In this document: in pieces, positions 1 through 9,800 of the stretch
Position numbering within the stretch: the first letter of the stretch is position 1
Layout: the number at the start of each line of letters is the position of its first letter
Assembly: GCF_936943645.1 (NCBI RefSeq)
Contig: NZ_CAKZJO010000057.1
Span: 178,866-242,865 of the forward strand
Direction of reading: 5' to 3'
Origin: an uncultured Bradyrhizobium sp.
GTDB lineage: Bacteria > Pseudomonadota > Alphaproteobacteria > Rhizobiales > Xanthobacteraceae
Length of the DNA stretch: 64,000 nucleotides
Program-made: the position numbers and the translations under genes
Notes under the pieces: generated by a model
The model's input: only the letters and a program-made list of their open reading frames with translations
Told to the model about the DNA's origin: nothing
Databases searched by the model: none

Positions 1-2937
1 GCCATGACGCTGACGGTGACGTTCCGCCTCGGCACCGATCCCGACAAGGCGACGCAGCTGGTGCAGAACCGCGTGCAGCAGGCCGAACCGCGGCTGCCGG
101 CCGTGGTGCGCCAGCTCGGCATCATCACCAAGAAGTCCTCACCCGACCTCACCATGGTCGTGCATCTGTTGTCGCCCAACGGCCGCTACGACATGACGTA
201 TTTGCGCAATTACGCCGTGCTCAACGTCAAGGACCGCCTGGCGCGGATCGACGGCGTCGGCGACGTCCAGCTCTACGGCGCCGGCGACTATTCGATGCGG
301 GTCTGGGTCGATCCGCAGAAGGCCGCCGAGCACGGGCTGACCGCGAGCGATATCGTCAAGGCGATCCAGGCGCAGAACGTCGAGGCTGCCGCCGGCGTGG
401 TCGGCTCCTCCCCGAACGTGAGGGGTATCGACCTGCAGCTCTCGGTCAACGCCGAGGGGCGCCTCGCCAACGAGGAGCAGTTCGGCGACATCGTGGTGAA
501 GACCGGCACCCGCGGCGAAGTGGTGCGGCTGCGCGACGTCGCGCGGATCGAGCTCGGGGCGTCCGAATACGGTCTGCGCTCGCTGCTCGACAACAAGCAG
601 GCGGTGGCGATCCCGATCTTCCAGGCCCCCGGCTCCAACGCGCTGCAGATCTCCGACAACGTCCGCGCCACCATGGCAGAGATCAAGAAGAACATGCCGG
701 AGGGCGTGTCCTACCAGATCGTCTACGACCCCACCCAGTTCGTGCGCTCCTCGATCGAGGCGGTGATCCACACGTTGCTGGAAGCGATCGCGCTGGTGGT
801 GCTGGTCGTGATCCTGTTTCTGCAGACCTGGCGCGCCTCGATCATCCCGCTGCTGGCGGTGCCCGTCTCGATCGTCGGCACCTTTGCCGTGATGCACGTG
901 TTCGGCTTCTCGATCAACGCGCTCAGCCTGTTCGGCCTCGTGCTCGCCATCGGTATCGTGGTCGACGACGCCATCGTCGTGGTCGAGAACGTCGAGCGCA
1001 ACATCGAGGCCGGGCTGTCGCCGCGCGACGCCACCTATCAGGCGATGCGCGAGGTCTCCGGACCGATCATCGCGATCGCCATGGTGCTGATCGCGGTGTT
1101 CGTGCCGCTCGCCTTCATCTCCGGCCTCACCGGACAGTTCTACAAGCAGTTCGCGCTGACGATCGCGATCTCGACCGTGATCTCGGCGGTGAACTCGCTG
1201 ACCTTGTCGCCGGCGCTCTCCGCCCTGCTGCTCAACGGACACCACGAGCCCAAGGACAAGCTGACGATCGTCATGGAGAAGGGTCTCGGCTGGTTCTTCC
1301 GCGGCTTCAACAAGGCGTTCACACGCTCCTCGGAGAACTACAGCGGCACCGTGACCAAGGTGATCTCCGGCAAGGCCGCCGTGATGGGGCTCTATGTCGT
1401 GCTGGTCGGCCTCACCGCCTTCCTGTTCCAGCAGGTGCCTGGTGGATTCGTGCCGGGCCAGGACAAGCAATATCTGGTCGGCTTCGCCCGCCTGCCCGAC
1501 GGCGCCACGCTCGACCGCACCGAAGAGGTGATCCGCAAGATGAGCGACATCGCGCTGACGCAGCCCGGTGTCGAGAGCTCGGTGGCCTTCCCCGGCCTGT
1601 CGATTTCCGGTTTCACCAACTCGTCCAATGCAGGCATCGTGTTCTCCACACTAAAACCGTTCGACGAGCGCAAGGGCGCGGCGCTGAGCGGCAATGCGAT
1701 CGCGGCCGAGCTGAACAAGAAATATGCCGGCATCCAGGAAGCCTTCATCGCGATGTTCCCGCCGCCGCCGGTCAACGGTCTCGGCACCATCGGCGGCTTC
1801 AAGCTGCAGATCGAGGACCGCGCCGGTCTCGGCTATGACGCGCTGAACGAGGCGACGAACGCGTTCATGGCAGCGATGCAGAAGGCGCCGGAGATCGCCG
1901 GTGTGTTCTCGAGCTTCCAGGTCAACGTGCCCCAGCTGTTCGCCGACATCGACCGCACCAAGGCGCTGCAGCTTGGCGTGCCCGTGACGGAGGTGTTCAA
2001 CACGCTGCAGATCTATCTCGGCTCCTACTACGTCAACGACTTCAACAAGTTTGGCCGCACCTATTCGGTCCGCGTCCAGGCCGACGCGCCGTTCCGCGCC
2101 CGCGCCGACGACATCAGGCAGTTGAAGGTGCGCTCGGCCTCAGGCGACATGGTGCCATTGTCGGCGCTGCTCAAGATCCGCCAGAGCGCAGGGCCAGAGC
2201 GCGCGATCCGCTACAACGGGTTCCTGTCGTCCGACATCAACGCAGCGGCAGCGCCCGGGTTTTCCTCGGGCCAGGCACAGGAGGCCGCGACGCGAATCGC
2301 GGCCGAGGTGCTGCCGCCTGGCTTTGCCTTTGAATGGACCGACCTGACCTATCAGGAGTTCATCGCCGGCAATTCCGGCATCTGGGTGTTCCCGCTGGCG
2401 ATCCTGCTGGTGTTCCTGGTGCTGGCCGCGCTCTATGAGAGCCTGACGCTCCCGCTCTCGATCATCATGATCGTGCCGATGGGCCTGTTGGCCGCGATGT
2501 TCGGCGTCTGGGTCTCGAACGGCGACAATAACGTCTTCACCCAGATTGGCCTCATCGTTCTCGTCGGCCTCTCCGCCAAGAACGCGATCCTGATCGTCGA
2601 ATTCGCGCGCGAGCTCGAATTCGCCGGGCGCACGCCGATCCGGGCCGCGATCGAGGCGAGCCGCCTGCGGCTACGCCCGATCCTGATGACCTCGATGGCG
2701 TTCATCATGGGCGTGCTGCCGCTAGTGCTCTCGACCGGAGCGGGCTCTGAGATGCGGCGCGCGATGGGCGTCGCCGTGTTCTCCGGCATGATCGGCGTCA
2801 CGGTGTTCGGCCTGTTCCTGACGCCGGTGTTCTACGTGCTGCTGCGGACCGTCACCGGCAACAAGCCGCTGGTGCATCACGGCAGCGACATCAGCGCGGC
2901 GCCGGTCCAGGGCTCCGTCACCAGTCCCGGGCACTAG
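1..2937 (+). CDS. RND multidrug efflux permease (AcrB/MexF type), 5' end missing
   Basis: This is the inner-membrane proton-driven pump subunit of a tripartite RND efflux system. The reading frame is open from the first base, so the N-terminus (about 70-80 residues including TM1) lies outside the window; the Met at base 4 is internal. Visible are a periplasmic porter domain, TM segments with the paired proton-relay aspartates (VDDAIVVVEN, D322-D323 in visible numbering), a second porter domain, and the conserved TM10 lysine in LSAKNAILIVEF (K860). Family members are about 1,040-1,070 residues, and 978 are visible here. The membrane fusion partner would lie upstream. The TAG stop overlaps the stop of the convergent TauE gene through the shared bases CTAG. 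The drug range cannot be inferred. Confidence 0.93.
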   Translation, partial: AMTLTVTFRLGTDPDKATQLVQNRVQQAEPRLPAVVRQLGIITKKSSPDLTMVVHLLSPNGRYDMTYLRNYAVLNVKDRLARIDGVGDVQLYGAGDYSMRVWVDPQKAAEHGLTASDIVKAIQAQNVEAAAGVVGSSPNVRGIDLQLSVNAEGRLANEEQFGDIVVKTGTRGEVVRLRDVARIELGASEYGLRSLLDNKQAVAIPIFQAPGSNALQISDNVRATMAEIKKNMPEGVSYQIVYDPTQFVRSSIEAVIHTLLEAIALVVLVVILFLQTWRASIIPLLAVPVSIVGTFAVMHVFGFSINALSLFGLVLAIGIVVDDAIVVVENVERNIEAGLSPRDATYQAMREVSGPIIAIAMVLIAVFVPLAFISGLTGQFYKQFALTIAISTVISAVNSLTLSPALSALLLNGHHEPKDKLTIVMEKGLGWFFRGFNKAFTRSSENYSGTVTKVISGKAAVMGLYVVLVGLTAFLFQQVPGGFVPGQDKQYLVGFARLPDGATLDRTEEVIRKMSDIALTQPGVESSVAFPGLSISGFTNSSNAGIVFSTLKPFDERKGAALSGNAIAAELNKKYAGIQEAFIAMFPPPPVNGLGTIGGFKLQIEDRAGLGYDALNEATNAFMAAMQKAPEIAGVFSSFQVNVPQLFADIDRTKALQLGVPVTEVFNTLQIYLGSYYVNDFNKFGRTYSVRVQADAPFRARADDIRQLKVRSASGDMVPLSALLKIRQSAGPERAIRYNGFLSSDINAAAAPGFSSGQAQEAATRIAAEVLPPGFAFEWTDLTYQEFIAGNSGIWVFPLAILLVFLVLAALYESLTLPLSIIMIVPMGLLAAMFGVWVSNGDNNVFTQIGLIVLVGLSAKNAILIVEFARELEFAGRTPIRAAIEASRLRLRPILMTSMAFIMGVLPLVLSTGAGSEMRRAMGVAVFSGMIGVTVFGLFLTPVFYVLLRTVTGNKPLVHHGSDISAAPVQGSVTSPGH

Positions 2938-3662
2938 ACGAGGGAAATCCCCGAGATCAACAACAGAACGAGCACGGTCTTGCGAAAGACCGCCTCGTTG
3001 ACGCGGTGAAAGGCGATCACGCCGAGCGCAGAGCCGGCGAACAGCGCCGGCAGGCTGACGGCAAGATCGACGAAGACCTTTGACGACAGATCCTGGTGCC
3101 CGACCAGCAGCACGATGGCGAACAGCTGCATCGCCGCGATGAAAGGCTGCACCAGACCGCGCTGCTCGCTCTTGGGCATGCCGCGCATGTCGCACCAGAT
3201 CGTCGGAACGGCACCCGGCATCGCCGTAAGGCCGCCGACGAGCCCTCCTCCGAACCCGATCAGCGCGACCCAGTGACGGCCGACGGCTTCGCCGGCGGTC
3301 ACCAGCGTCGGCCGCAACAGCATGTAGGCAGCATATAGCGCCACGACGATGCCGAAGCCGCGCCGCAGCAGATGCGTGTCCGTCGACTGCAGGAGCGAGA
3401 TCGCGATGGGGACGCCGATCAATCCGCCGACGATCAGCATCAGACTGCCTTCCCAGCGGATGTTGCGCCGGAGCGCCCACAGATTGGTCGCCTGCACGCC
3501 GATGCTGCACGCCATCATCAGCGGCACGGCCTCAAGCGGCTGGAACACGCGCAGCAGGATCGCACCTGCAACGGCCGAAAACGCAAAGCCGGAGAGTCCC
3601 GAGACGAAGGCGCCAGCAAACACGGCAACGCTAAGCAGAAACAGAGTCGCGACATCAGGCAC
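2934..3662 (-). CDS. Sulfite exporter TauE/SafE family membrane protein
   Basis: This is a 242-residue polytopic inner-membrane protein of the TauE/SafE family, which exports sulfoacetate, sulfite or other small organic anions. The N-terminus (LSVAVFAGAFVSGLSGFAFS) has the glycine-rich first helix typical of the family, and several later hydrophobic segments include GFGGGLVGGLTAMPG, which matches the family's second repeat. I chose a GTG start at 3662 because GGAGG lies 7 bases upstream; an in-frame TTG at 3680 is possible and would overlap the upstream gene's stop. It probably forms an operon with the small gene at 3677-3910. No substrate can be read from its neighbours. Confidence 0.85.
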   Translation of the reverse strand: MPDVATLFLLSVAVFAGAFVSGLSGFAFSAVAGAILLRVFQPLEAVPLMMACSIGVQATNLWALRRNIRWEGSLMLIVGGLIGVPIAISLLQSTDTHLLRRGFGIVVALYAAYMLLRPTLVTAGEAVGRHWVALIGFGGGLVGGLTAMPGAVPTIWCDMRGMPKSEQRGLVQPFIAAMQLFAIVLLVGHQDLSSKVFVDLAVSLPALFAGSALGVIAFHRVNEAVFRKTVLVLLLISGISLV

Positions 3663-3676
3663 GGACCGACCTCCGG

Positions 3677-3910
3677 TCAATCGTAGGGAATCTGCGGAAC
3701 ATCGACATTGACGCCCTCGGGGCAGACGGCCGCCTCGCTCGGCAACGACACGTGCATCGCGTGGGCGTGGGACCGCTCCAGGATCGCGAGGCCAACCAGT
3801 TGAAGAATGACGAGCGAGACCGTCAGCACGACTGCAACGACGTTGAAATTACGCGCGCTCGAACGCCGGTTGGCCGGGAGCGTGCTCGCGCGTATCAGAT
3901 CCGTGGGCAT
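3677..3910 (-). CDS. Small single-pass membrane protein of unknown function
   Basis: A 77-residue protein with a basic N-terminus (LPANRRSSARN), one hydrophobic helix (about residues 24-44, VVAVVLTVSLVILQLVGLAIL) and a short histidine-containing tail that would be periplasmic. I do not recognise a family. Its start lies inside the end of the upstream small gene (overlap 3849-3910, different frame), and its stop is just before the likely start of the TauE gene, so the three may be co-transcribed. A GAGG lies about 13 bases upstream, which is too far to be convincing. The clean membrane segment and tight packing argue that it is real. Confidence 0.5.
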   Translation of the reverse strand: MPTDLIRASTLPANRRSSARNFNVVAVVLTVSLVILQLVGLAILERSHAHAMHVSLPSEAAVCPEGVNVDVPQIPYD

Positions 3911-4106
3911 GTCTCGAAATATCCTCTTCCTTGCTGACCGAAATGATCTCGTTCAACGGCAATGTTTCGTCCGGCCGGGCCAGCAAATGGTGATAGCGCC
4001 GCAATGCGCGCTGCGCCTCGATCCTGCGCTGCTCGTGAAACACGGCGCCGACGCGGGCGACGATGTCGCGGAACTTGTCGGCCATGGTAAGCGATGTCCT
4101 TCGCAT
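3849..4106 (-). CDS. Small hypothetical protein
   Basis: An 85-residue protein with an N-terminal amphipathic, arginine-rich helical part (MADKFRDIVARVGAVFHEQRRIEAQRALRRYHH) followed by a conserved-looking PDETLPLNEIISVSKEEDI segment. It faintly recalls the short arginine-rich DUF1127-type proteins of rhizobia, but I cannot assign it. The ATG at 4106 has AGGAG about 7 bases upstream, which decides the start over an internal Met at 4085. Its last 20 residues overlap the start of the next gene in another frame, so one of the two gene ends may be misjudged. Confidence 0.6.
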   Translation of the reverse strand: MRRTSLTMADKFRDIVARVGAVFHEQRRIEAQRALRRYHHLLARPDETLPLNEIISVSKEEDISRHAHGSDTREHAPGQPAFERA

Positions 4107-4231
4107 GACGATCTCCTCTCAACCTGCACGAGAGAATGATGAGGTTCACTCCGGACCGCTGTGAGTTGCTTCACAGAGGACATCGAGACGTCGAACAAGA
4201 AATCGTGTGACGAGTCACTAAACGAGAACGC

Positions 4232-4262
4232 AAAAAATCGCGTCATTCGATCGAATGACGCG
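4232..4262 (-). terminator. Intrinsic terminator after the first LuxR gene
   Basis: A perfect 24-bp palindrome (4239-4262, arm CGCGTCATTCGA) is followed on the minus strand by one base and then six T residues (4237-4232). It lies 75 bases past the stop of the LuxR gene at 4337-5467, as expected for a rho-independent terminator. It also separates that gene from the small-gene operon at 4106. The perfect symmetry could also allow protein binding. Confidence 0.75.
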
Positions 4263-4336
4263 CGATAACTTACTGATGATGTCTCGGCTTGAACCTTTCG
4301 CGAGCTGCAGTGACGCGCTCGCGAGCGCGATGCCGG

Positions 4337-5467
4337 TCAGTGCAGCAGCGGGTTGGAGAATCCCGCGGCGAGCTTGACCAGATCGGCCTGGCGTGAGACG
4401 CCGGTCTTGGCGAAGACGCGATGCAGATGCGTCTTCACCGTCGTCTCGGCGATCCCCAATGCCGCCGCGGTCTCCGGCACGCCGCCGACTTCGACGATCG
4501 ACTGCAGGACCCTCAGTTCCGCCGGCGTCAGCTCGAACGTGCGATCGATCAGACCGGCGCACGAGCGACTGTCGAGTTCCGCCTTCCAGACGAGCAAGGC
4601 CCCGACCGCCGATGTACGCTCTGTTGCGCCGTCGCGCAGCAGCGACGGCAACGCAATCACGTGAGCGACGTAGTGCGATCCGTCATGCGCCATCAGAGGG
4701 ATCTTCCGGCCAATCGCCGCCGCGACGGCCACCTCTGCCGGATCACGGAAGATGTTGCGCAGGGCGAGATTCGCCTCGGAGGATCTCGTCACGAGCCGGC
4801 CCGCCATCGAACGCAGGACGTCGTCGGCCGCGAGGATCGTCTCCGCGGCCGGATTGCTGTGAACGATGCGGCAAGCCGAATCGAGCAGGATGACGCCGGC
4901 ATTCAGCCGATCCACGACGTCGGCGAGCGCGGTCGCGCGCTGCTGCTTCCGCTCGATCGCGCGATTGATCAGCAGCGCCCGGCTCGCATGCGGGGCCAGG
5001 GACCGCATGCGCGCACGTTGCTCGGCGTCGAGCATCTCCTTGCCCGGAATGACGGTCATCAACATCGGGCACGGCGACTTCGACTGCTCCAGCACGACGT
5101 TGGCAACGTCGACGCAGCCCTGGGGACGCAGCCATTCCTGGTAGAAGCGCCCGCGGCGGTACTCGTCGAAATTCACGAGGTCCGGAATGTTGCGCACCTC
5201 GCCGTACTGGGGAAGCCGAGCGAGCGGATCGTAGCGGGAGTAAGTCTCGGAATAGAGCTGGATGTAGTGCGGATCGACGCCGCAATAATAGTGGGTGGCT
5301 CCCGACTTGCTGACCGTGTCCTTCGAGATCAGGCCGCAAGCCTGGCTGCCAATGAACGCATTGAGCATGACGACGACATCGCTCCACAACTCAGGGTGGA
5401 GCCCTGCATCGTAGATGCTCTCGATCAGCTCGGAATGCTTGGGAACTCGGGACATCCGAAGAGCCAT
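4337..5467 (-). CDS. LuxR-type transcriptional regulator, paralog 1
   Basis: A 376-residue regulator. The C-terminal 60-70 residues form a LuxR/GerE helix-turn-helix (LTPAELRVLQSIVEVGG, then GIAETTVKTHLHRVFAKTGVSRQADLVK). The N-terminal 170 residues are an unassigned sensory region (SELIESIYDAGLHPELW, THYYCGVDPHYIQLY, RFYQEWLRPQG). A PAS-like middle part follows (LADVVDRLNAGVILLDSACRIVHSNPAAE). It has neither a receiver domain nor a recognisable acyl-homoserine-lactone domain. It is clearly paralogous to the proteins at 5568-6686 and 14855-15994, with the same three-part layout. The start could also be the Met at 5455; neither has a strong ribosome site. The ligand is unknown. Confidence 0.85.
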   Translation of the reverse strand: MALRMSRVPKHSELIESIYDAGLHPELWSDVVVMLNAFIGSQACGLISKDTVSKSGATHYYCGVDPHYIQLYSETYSRYDPLARLPQYGEVRNIPDLVNFDEYRRGRFYQEWLRPQGCVDVANVVLEQSKSPCPMLMTVIPGKEMLDAEQRARMRSLAPHASRALLINRAIERKQQRATALADVVDRLNAGVILLDSACRIVHSNPAAETILAADDVLRSMAGRLVTRSSEANLALRNIFRDPAEVAVAAAIGRKIPLMAHDGSHYVAHVIALPSLLRDGATERTSAVGALLVWKAELDSRSCAGLIDRTFELTPAELRVLQSIVEVGGVPETAAALGIAETTVKTHLHRVFAKTGVSRQADLVKLAAGFSNPLLH

Positions 5468-5567
5468 GATTGAACGCGGAGATTGCGGGAATGTTTGTTC
5501 ATGCCCTGCGGCTACTGTGAGTCTGTCAGGGCGACAAAAGGTTCAACTCCGGCAACGATTGGGCGGA

Positions 5568-6686
5568 TCAATTCACGAGCGGATTGGCAAATCCAGCCGC
5601 GAGCTTGACGAGATCGGCCTGCCGGCTGACGCCCGTCTTGGCGAAGATGCGATGCAGATGTGTCTTTGCCGTGGTTTCCGCGATGCCCAGCGACGAAGCG
5701 GTTTCCGGGACGCCGCCGATTTCGACGATCGCCAGAAACACGCGCAGCTCTGCCGGCGTCAGATCGAAGGTCCGCGCGATCAATTCACCATATGATGGCC
5801 CGCCAAGCGACACCTTGCGCAGCAGCAGCGCACCGGCGGCATCGACGACACGTTCGCTGCCGTTCCGCAGCACGGACGACAACGGCAAGAGATGAGCGAC
5901 GTAGCGCTCGCTGCTGGACGACAGCAGCGGCATGGCATGACCGCCTGAGGCGAGCGGCGGAGCATCGCCGCGGTCCGCGAGCGCTTCGCGCAACGCCTGA
6001 TTGGCCTCCATGCTGGAGGTCACGAGCTGCCCGGCGACCGACCTGACCACGTCGTCGGCCGCGAGAAGAGCGTGACCGGCCGAATTCGCGTGCACCACCC
6101 GGCAGAGGCCGTCGAGCAGGAAAATCCCGGCCGTCAAATTGTCGAGGACATCGGCCAGTGCCGTCGCCAACGTCAGTTGCGCGCCCATGGCGCGGTTGAT
6201 CAGGAGCGCCCGGCTGGCGTGCGGCACAAGGAGCGAGAGGCGATCCTTCATGCTCCGATCGACCATGCGGCGGCCCGACAGCACGGTCATCATCACGGGG
6301 CAGTTTGCATTGGACATCTCGAGCACGACGTTGGCCGCATCGCTGCAGCCCTGCGGCTGCATCCATTCCTGGTAAAAACGCCCCTTGCGATACTCCACGA
6401 AATCGACGAGGTCCGGCACACTCACAACCCAGCCGTGTGGCGGCAGGACGCTGAGCGGGTCGAACTTCGAATGCGTGTCGGCATAGAGCCGGATGAAATG
6501 CGGGTCAGCTCCGCAATAGTAGTGAGTGACGCCGAACTTGCTGATCGAGTCCTTCGAAAATACGCCGCAAGCCTGGCCGCCGACGAAATCCCGAATGCCG
6601 GCGACGGCCTCGTTCCAGCGGGACGGATCGATCCCGGCATCGTAGATGGTCTCGACGAGGTCCGGCAGTTTCTGCGGTCCGTGCAT
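5568..6686 (-). CDS. LuxR-type transcriptional regulator, paralog 2
   Basis: A 372-residue paralog of the gene at 4337, with the same N-terminal region (LVETIYDAGIDPSRW, THYYCGADPHFIRLYADT), the same PAS-like centre (LTAGIFLLDGLCRVVHANSAGHALL) and a near-identical C-terminal helix-turn-helix (GIAETTAKTHLHRIFAKTGVSRQADLVK). The start at 6686 aligns with the beginning of paralog 1; a longer frame extends upstream, but its extra 56 residues look like non-coding sequence and would overlap the autotransporter. About 100 bases separate it from paralog 1, so the pair looks like a tandem duplication. It lies directly downstream of an autotransporter on the same strand, which makes that gene a candidate target. 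Confidence 0.85.
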   Translation of the reverse strand: MHGPQKLPDLVETIYDAGIDPSRWNEAVAGIRDFVGGQACGVFSKDSISKFGVTHYYCGADPHFIRLYADTHSKFDPLSVLPPHGWVVSVPDLVDFVEYRKGRFYQEWMQPQGCSDAANVVLEMSNANCPVMMTVLSGRRMVDRSMKDRLSLLVPHASRALLINRAMGAQLTLATALADVLDNLTAGIFLLDGLCRVVHANSAGHALLAADDVVRSVAGQLVTSSMEANQALREALADRGDAPPLASGGHAMPLLSSSSERYVAHLLPLSSVLRNGSERVVDAAGALLLRKVSLGGPSYGELIARTFDLTPAELRVFLAIVEIGGVPETASSLGIAETTAKTHLHRIFAKTGVSRQADLVKLAAGFANPLVN

Positions 6687-6747
6687 GGCTCGAAATGACA
6701 ATGATTGATCAATGCCGGCGAGAATAACACGACCCACGCATGCGACA

Positions 6748-6797
6748 TCCTCCGATCGGAGGAGGCGTCGGCCGGGCGGATGGCACCCGGCCGACGC
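6748..6797 (-). terminator. Double inverted repeat downstream of autotransporter 1
   Basis: There are two adjacent perfect inverted repeats. The first has 12-bp arms GCGTCGGCCGGG (6765-6776 and 6786-6797) around a 9-base loop. The second is the 16-bp palindrome TCCTCCGATCGGAGGA (6748-6763). They start 35 bases past the autotransporter stop, so they probably end its transcript and protect it from the LuxR gene beyond. No T-run follows, so a non-classical terminator or a protein site is also possible. Confidence 0.5.
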
Positions 6798-6831
6798 GCA
6801 CCGCGTTCGGGCCGCCAGGGCTGATGCCGGC

Positions 6832-9800
6832 TCAGAACGCGACGCGAACACCACCCTTGGCCGAGCCGGTGCGGCTCTGGTCGGACATCACCGTGCCCTC
6901 CACCGCGCCGAACACGGAGACGTTGGCCGTGGCGTGATAGTCGAAACCGAGGCCGGCGACGGCACCGACGGTGCTGCGGCTGCCCGGGGTGACGAAGGAC
7001 AAATTCTGGCCGAGCAGCACCGTATTGATGCTGGTGTCGCCCGCGCGCTGCAGCGCGATCACGCCACCATGGATGTTGGCCTTCAGCTCGCCGCCGGCGA
7101 AGCCGGTGACGCGGGACAGGTCGACCTCGCCGCGCTCCTCGAAATCCTGCAGCGTGCGACCGCCGACGGACAGCGACTGCGCCGAGCCGCTCTCGCTATA
7201 CCCGTCGAAGCGGCCGGCGACGTAACGCAGCCGCGCCGTCGGCGTCAGCACGTAGCCGTTGCCGATGTTGAGCCTGTAGCCGTAGGCCACCTCCGGGCTG
7301 ACATACCAGCCGCTGTAGTTCGCCGTGGCCGTCTCCATACCGCCGACGGCCGCATTGTTCAGCACCAGACGGCGCGACCTGTTGTCGGCATTGCCGCCCT
7401 GGATCGTGAAGTCGAAGAACTGCGAGGCCCATTCGAAACGGCTGTAGGCGCCGGCGAAGACGTAGTTGGTGTCGACCGACTGCGAGTTGAGGTCGACCGA
7501 GAGACCGCCCTGCCCGCCGCCGAGGAAGGCGCCGACCAGCCAGTCCGGCCGCACCTTGCGGTCGATACCGATCGCCCCACCCCATGCCGTCGAGGTCGCG
7601 CGCAGCGTCGACGCCGTCTCGTCCTGGATACGCTGCCCGCCAAAGCTGTTGGCCCAGACCGTGATCGGCGCCGGATCGGTCCAGAGGCTGCGCGGCGCTT
7701 TGGTGAAGGGCCCGGCCTGCGCCGTTTCAGGCGCATAGGCCATCGCCATCATGTTGCTGCCGGCTGTACCCGTGCCGCCGCTCAGGCGCCCCTGCACCAG
7801 CGAAGAGACGCCGCCGGTGAAGTCCATCAGCGTACGGTCGGTCTGCGCCAGCGCGGTCGGATCGAGCGTCGCCAGCGTCAGGCCGGAGGTGACCGAGGGA
7901 CCGTTGAAGCTGCCGTTGGAGATATTGGTCTTGATCGTACCCTCGAAGTTGACGAAGGTCGGCAGGTTGATCGTCGTCAGCGAAGACACCTTGCTGCTGA
8001 TCGGCGACAGGTTGACGTTGACGACGTCGGCACCGAATTCGAAATCGACCACGCCGTTGATCTTCGAGCCCGGCAGCAGCGTCAGCGTGTCAGCAGCATT
8101 CGACAGCAGGATCGCGGTGCCGCCGGTTCCGGTGATCGTGCCCGAATTCGTGATGTTCGCGCCACCACCCACGCTGATACCGGTGCCACCGGAAATGACG
8201 CCGGAGTTGAACACGGTCGCGGTGGTGGCCGCTCCGATGCCGCCGCCTGCTGTTCCCGAGATGGCCCCCGCGTTGTTGACGACGAGATTCCCCTGCGCAA
8301 CGATGCCATGAAGGCTGCCCGAAATGCTGCCGCCCCCAGCGTTCGTCAAGCCGAGACTGCCGAGGGTCTGGATGCCGTACCTTCCCGAGATCGTGCCCGC
8401 ATTGAAGATCTGCGCCTGCCCTTGCGCAAAGACCCCTGGAGCAACCAGCGCACCCTGGATGGTGCCCGAGTTGCTCAAGGTGAGATCGCCGAAGACCTGA
8501 ACCGCGCTTCCAGCCACCGACCTCAGGATGCCGGAATTGCTGATGGCGGCGGACTGCGCGTCGATGGCAGCCCCACCGAGGGTCGATTCCATGATGCCGG
8601 CGTTGCTGACCCTGACGTCGGCGCCTCTAACGGCAAACTGGCCGGCGGAAATCAATCCGCCCGCCGCGTTCTCGACGGTCGCCGTGCCGGTGGCGAGGAC
8701 ACCGATTCCGCCGCCAATCCCACCCTTGATTGTCCCCGCATTGAATACGCTGGCGTTTGCGCCCGCAGAAATCGCGACAGCCCCTAGGCTCGTGCCCTGG
8801 ATCGTCCCGCCTGCATTGTTGTTCGCGGCAACTGCGCCTGTCGACGTGCGGATCGCGTATCTTTCGCCCGAAATCAGACCGATGTTGGCCGTCACATTCA
8901 CTGTGTCGCCGTCGATGCCGATACCTCCGGTCGCTAGCGCAGATATTTGCCCGGCATTGGCGACCGTAACCGTGGTCGCCAGGATGGCCTTGCCGTTGGC
9001 GTCGAGCGCCGAGATCGTGCCGCCCTCATTGTTGGAAACGTTTGCCGTGTTTGCCGTAATGCCACGTGTGCCGCCGGAGATGATGCCGGTATTTGCCGAC
9101 AACACCACCCCATCTGCTTCGATCGCCGCGCCGTTGGTGACTTTTGCGGAGATTTCGCCGGCATTGGTCACCGTCGCCGTACCGCCGGCAACAAAGACGG
9201 CAATTCCGTTTGCCCCGGTGGCCTCGATCAGTCCACCGGCGTTGTTGTCGATGGTGGTCGACGTCCTGGCAGAGATCGCGGCGAAGTAACCTGCAATCCG
9301 GCCGGTATTGCTTGCAATCGTCACGGAGTCGCCGGAGACACCGATTTCACCGGTGCCAGGGGCGGAAATGATGCCGGCGTTGTCGATGACGACCTTGTTG
9401 GTGGCGACTATCGCGAAGCCGTTCGATCCACCGACGAAGATCGTGCCCCCGCTATTGTTCGTGACCGTGATATCGGTCGCATTGATCCCGAACCGATCGC
9501 CGTAGATGGTGCCCGAGTTGGCCGTGACGTTGACTGCGTTCGCCCAGATCGCGGTCGCGTCCGTCCCGAATGCGACGATCGTGCCGGCGTTCTCAAGGTT
9601 CACTGTCCCGGTGAGAGCGTTGATCGCGATGCTGTTCGCACCACGCGCATCGATGCGGCCGGTGCTGGCGTTGTTCAGATCCACGCCCTGAAGCGCGGCG
9701 ATTCCGGTTAGTCCGTTCGTCGGATCGGTCCGAATCGAGCCGGCATTGTTGACGGTGACACGGCTCTGCTCGATACCGATTTTGGTGCCGATGACGCTGG

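Noticed and set aside
139..1470. A 443-residue minus-strand frame opposite the RND pump
   Set aside because: The His/Arg/Asp-rich composition is typical of antisense reading of high-GC membrane protein genes; the RND frame has clear functional motifs.
4207..4218. GTGACGAGTCAC as an operator for the small genes
   Set aside because: The arms are only 5 bp, no second copy was seen, and no nearby regulator is an obvious partner; too weak to list as a site.
6712..8787. A 691-residue plus-strand frame opposite the autotransporter barrel
   Set aside because: It mirrors the codon structure of the real minus-strand gene, is extremely rich in Arg, Asp and Ala, and has no recognisable motif. A similar shadow (10253-11983) appears opposite the second copy.
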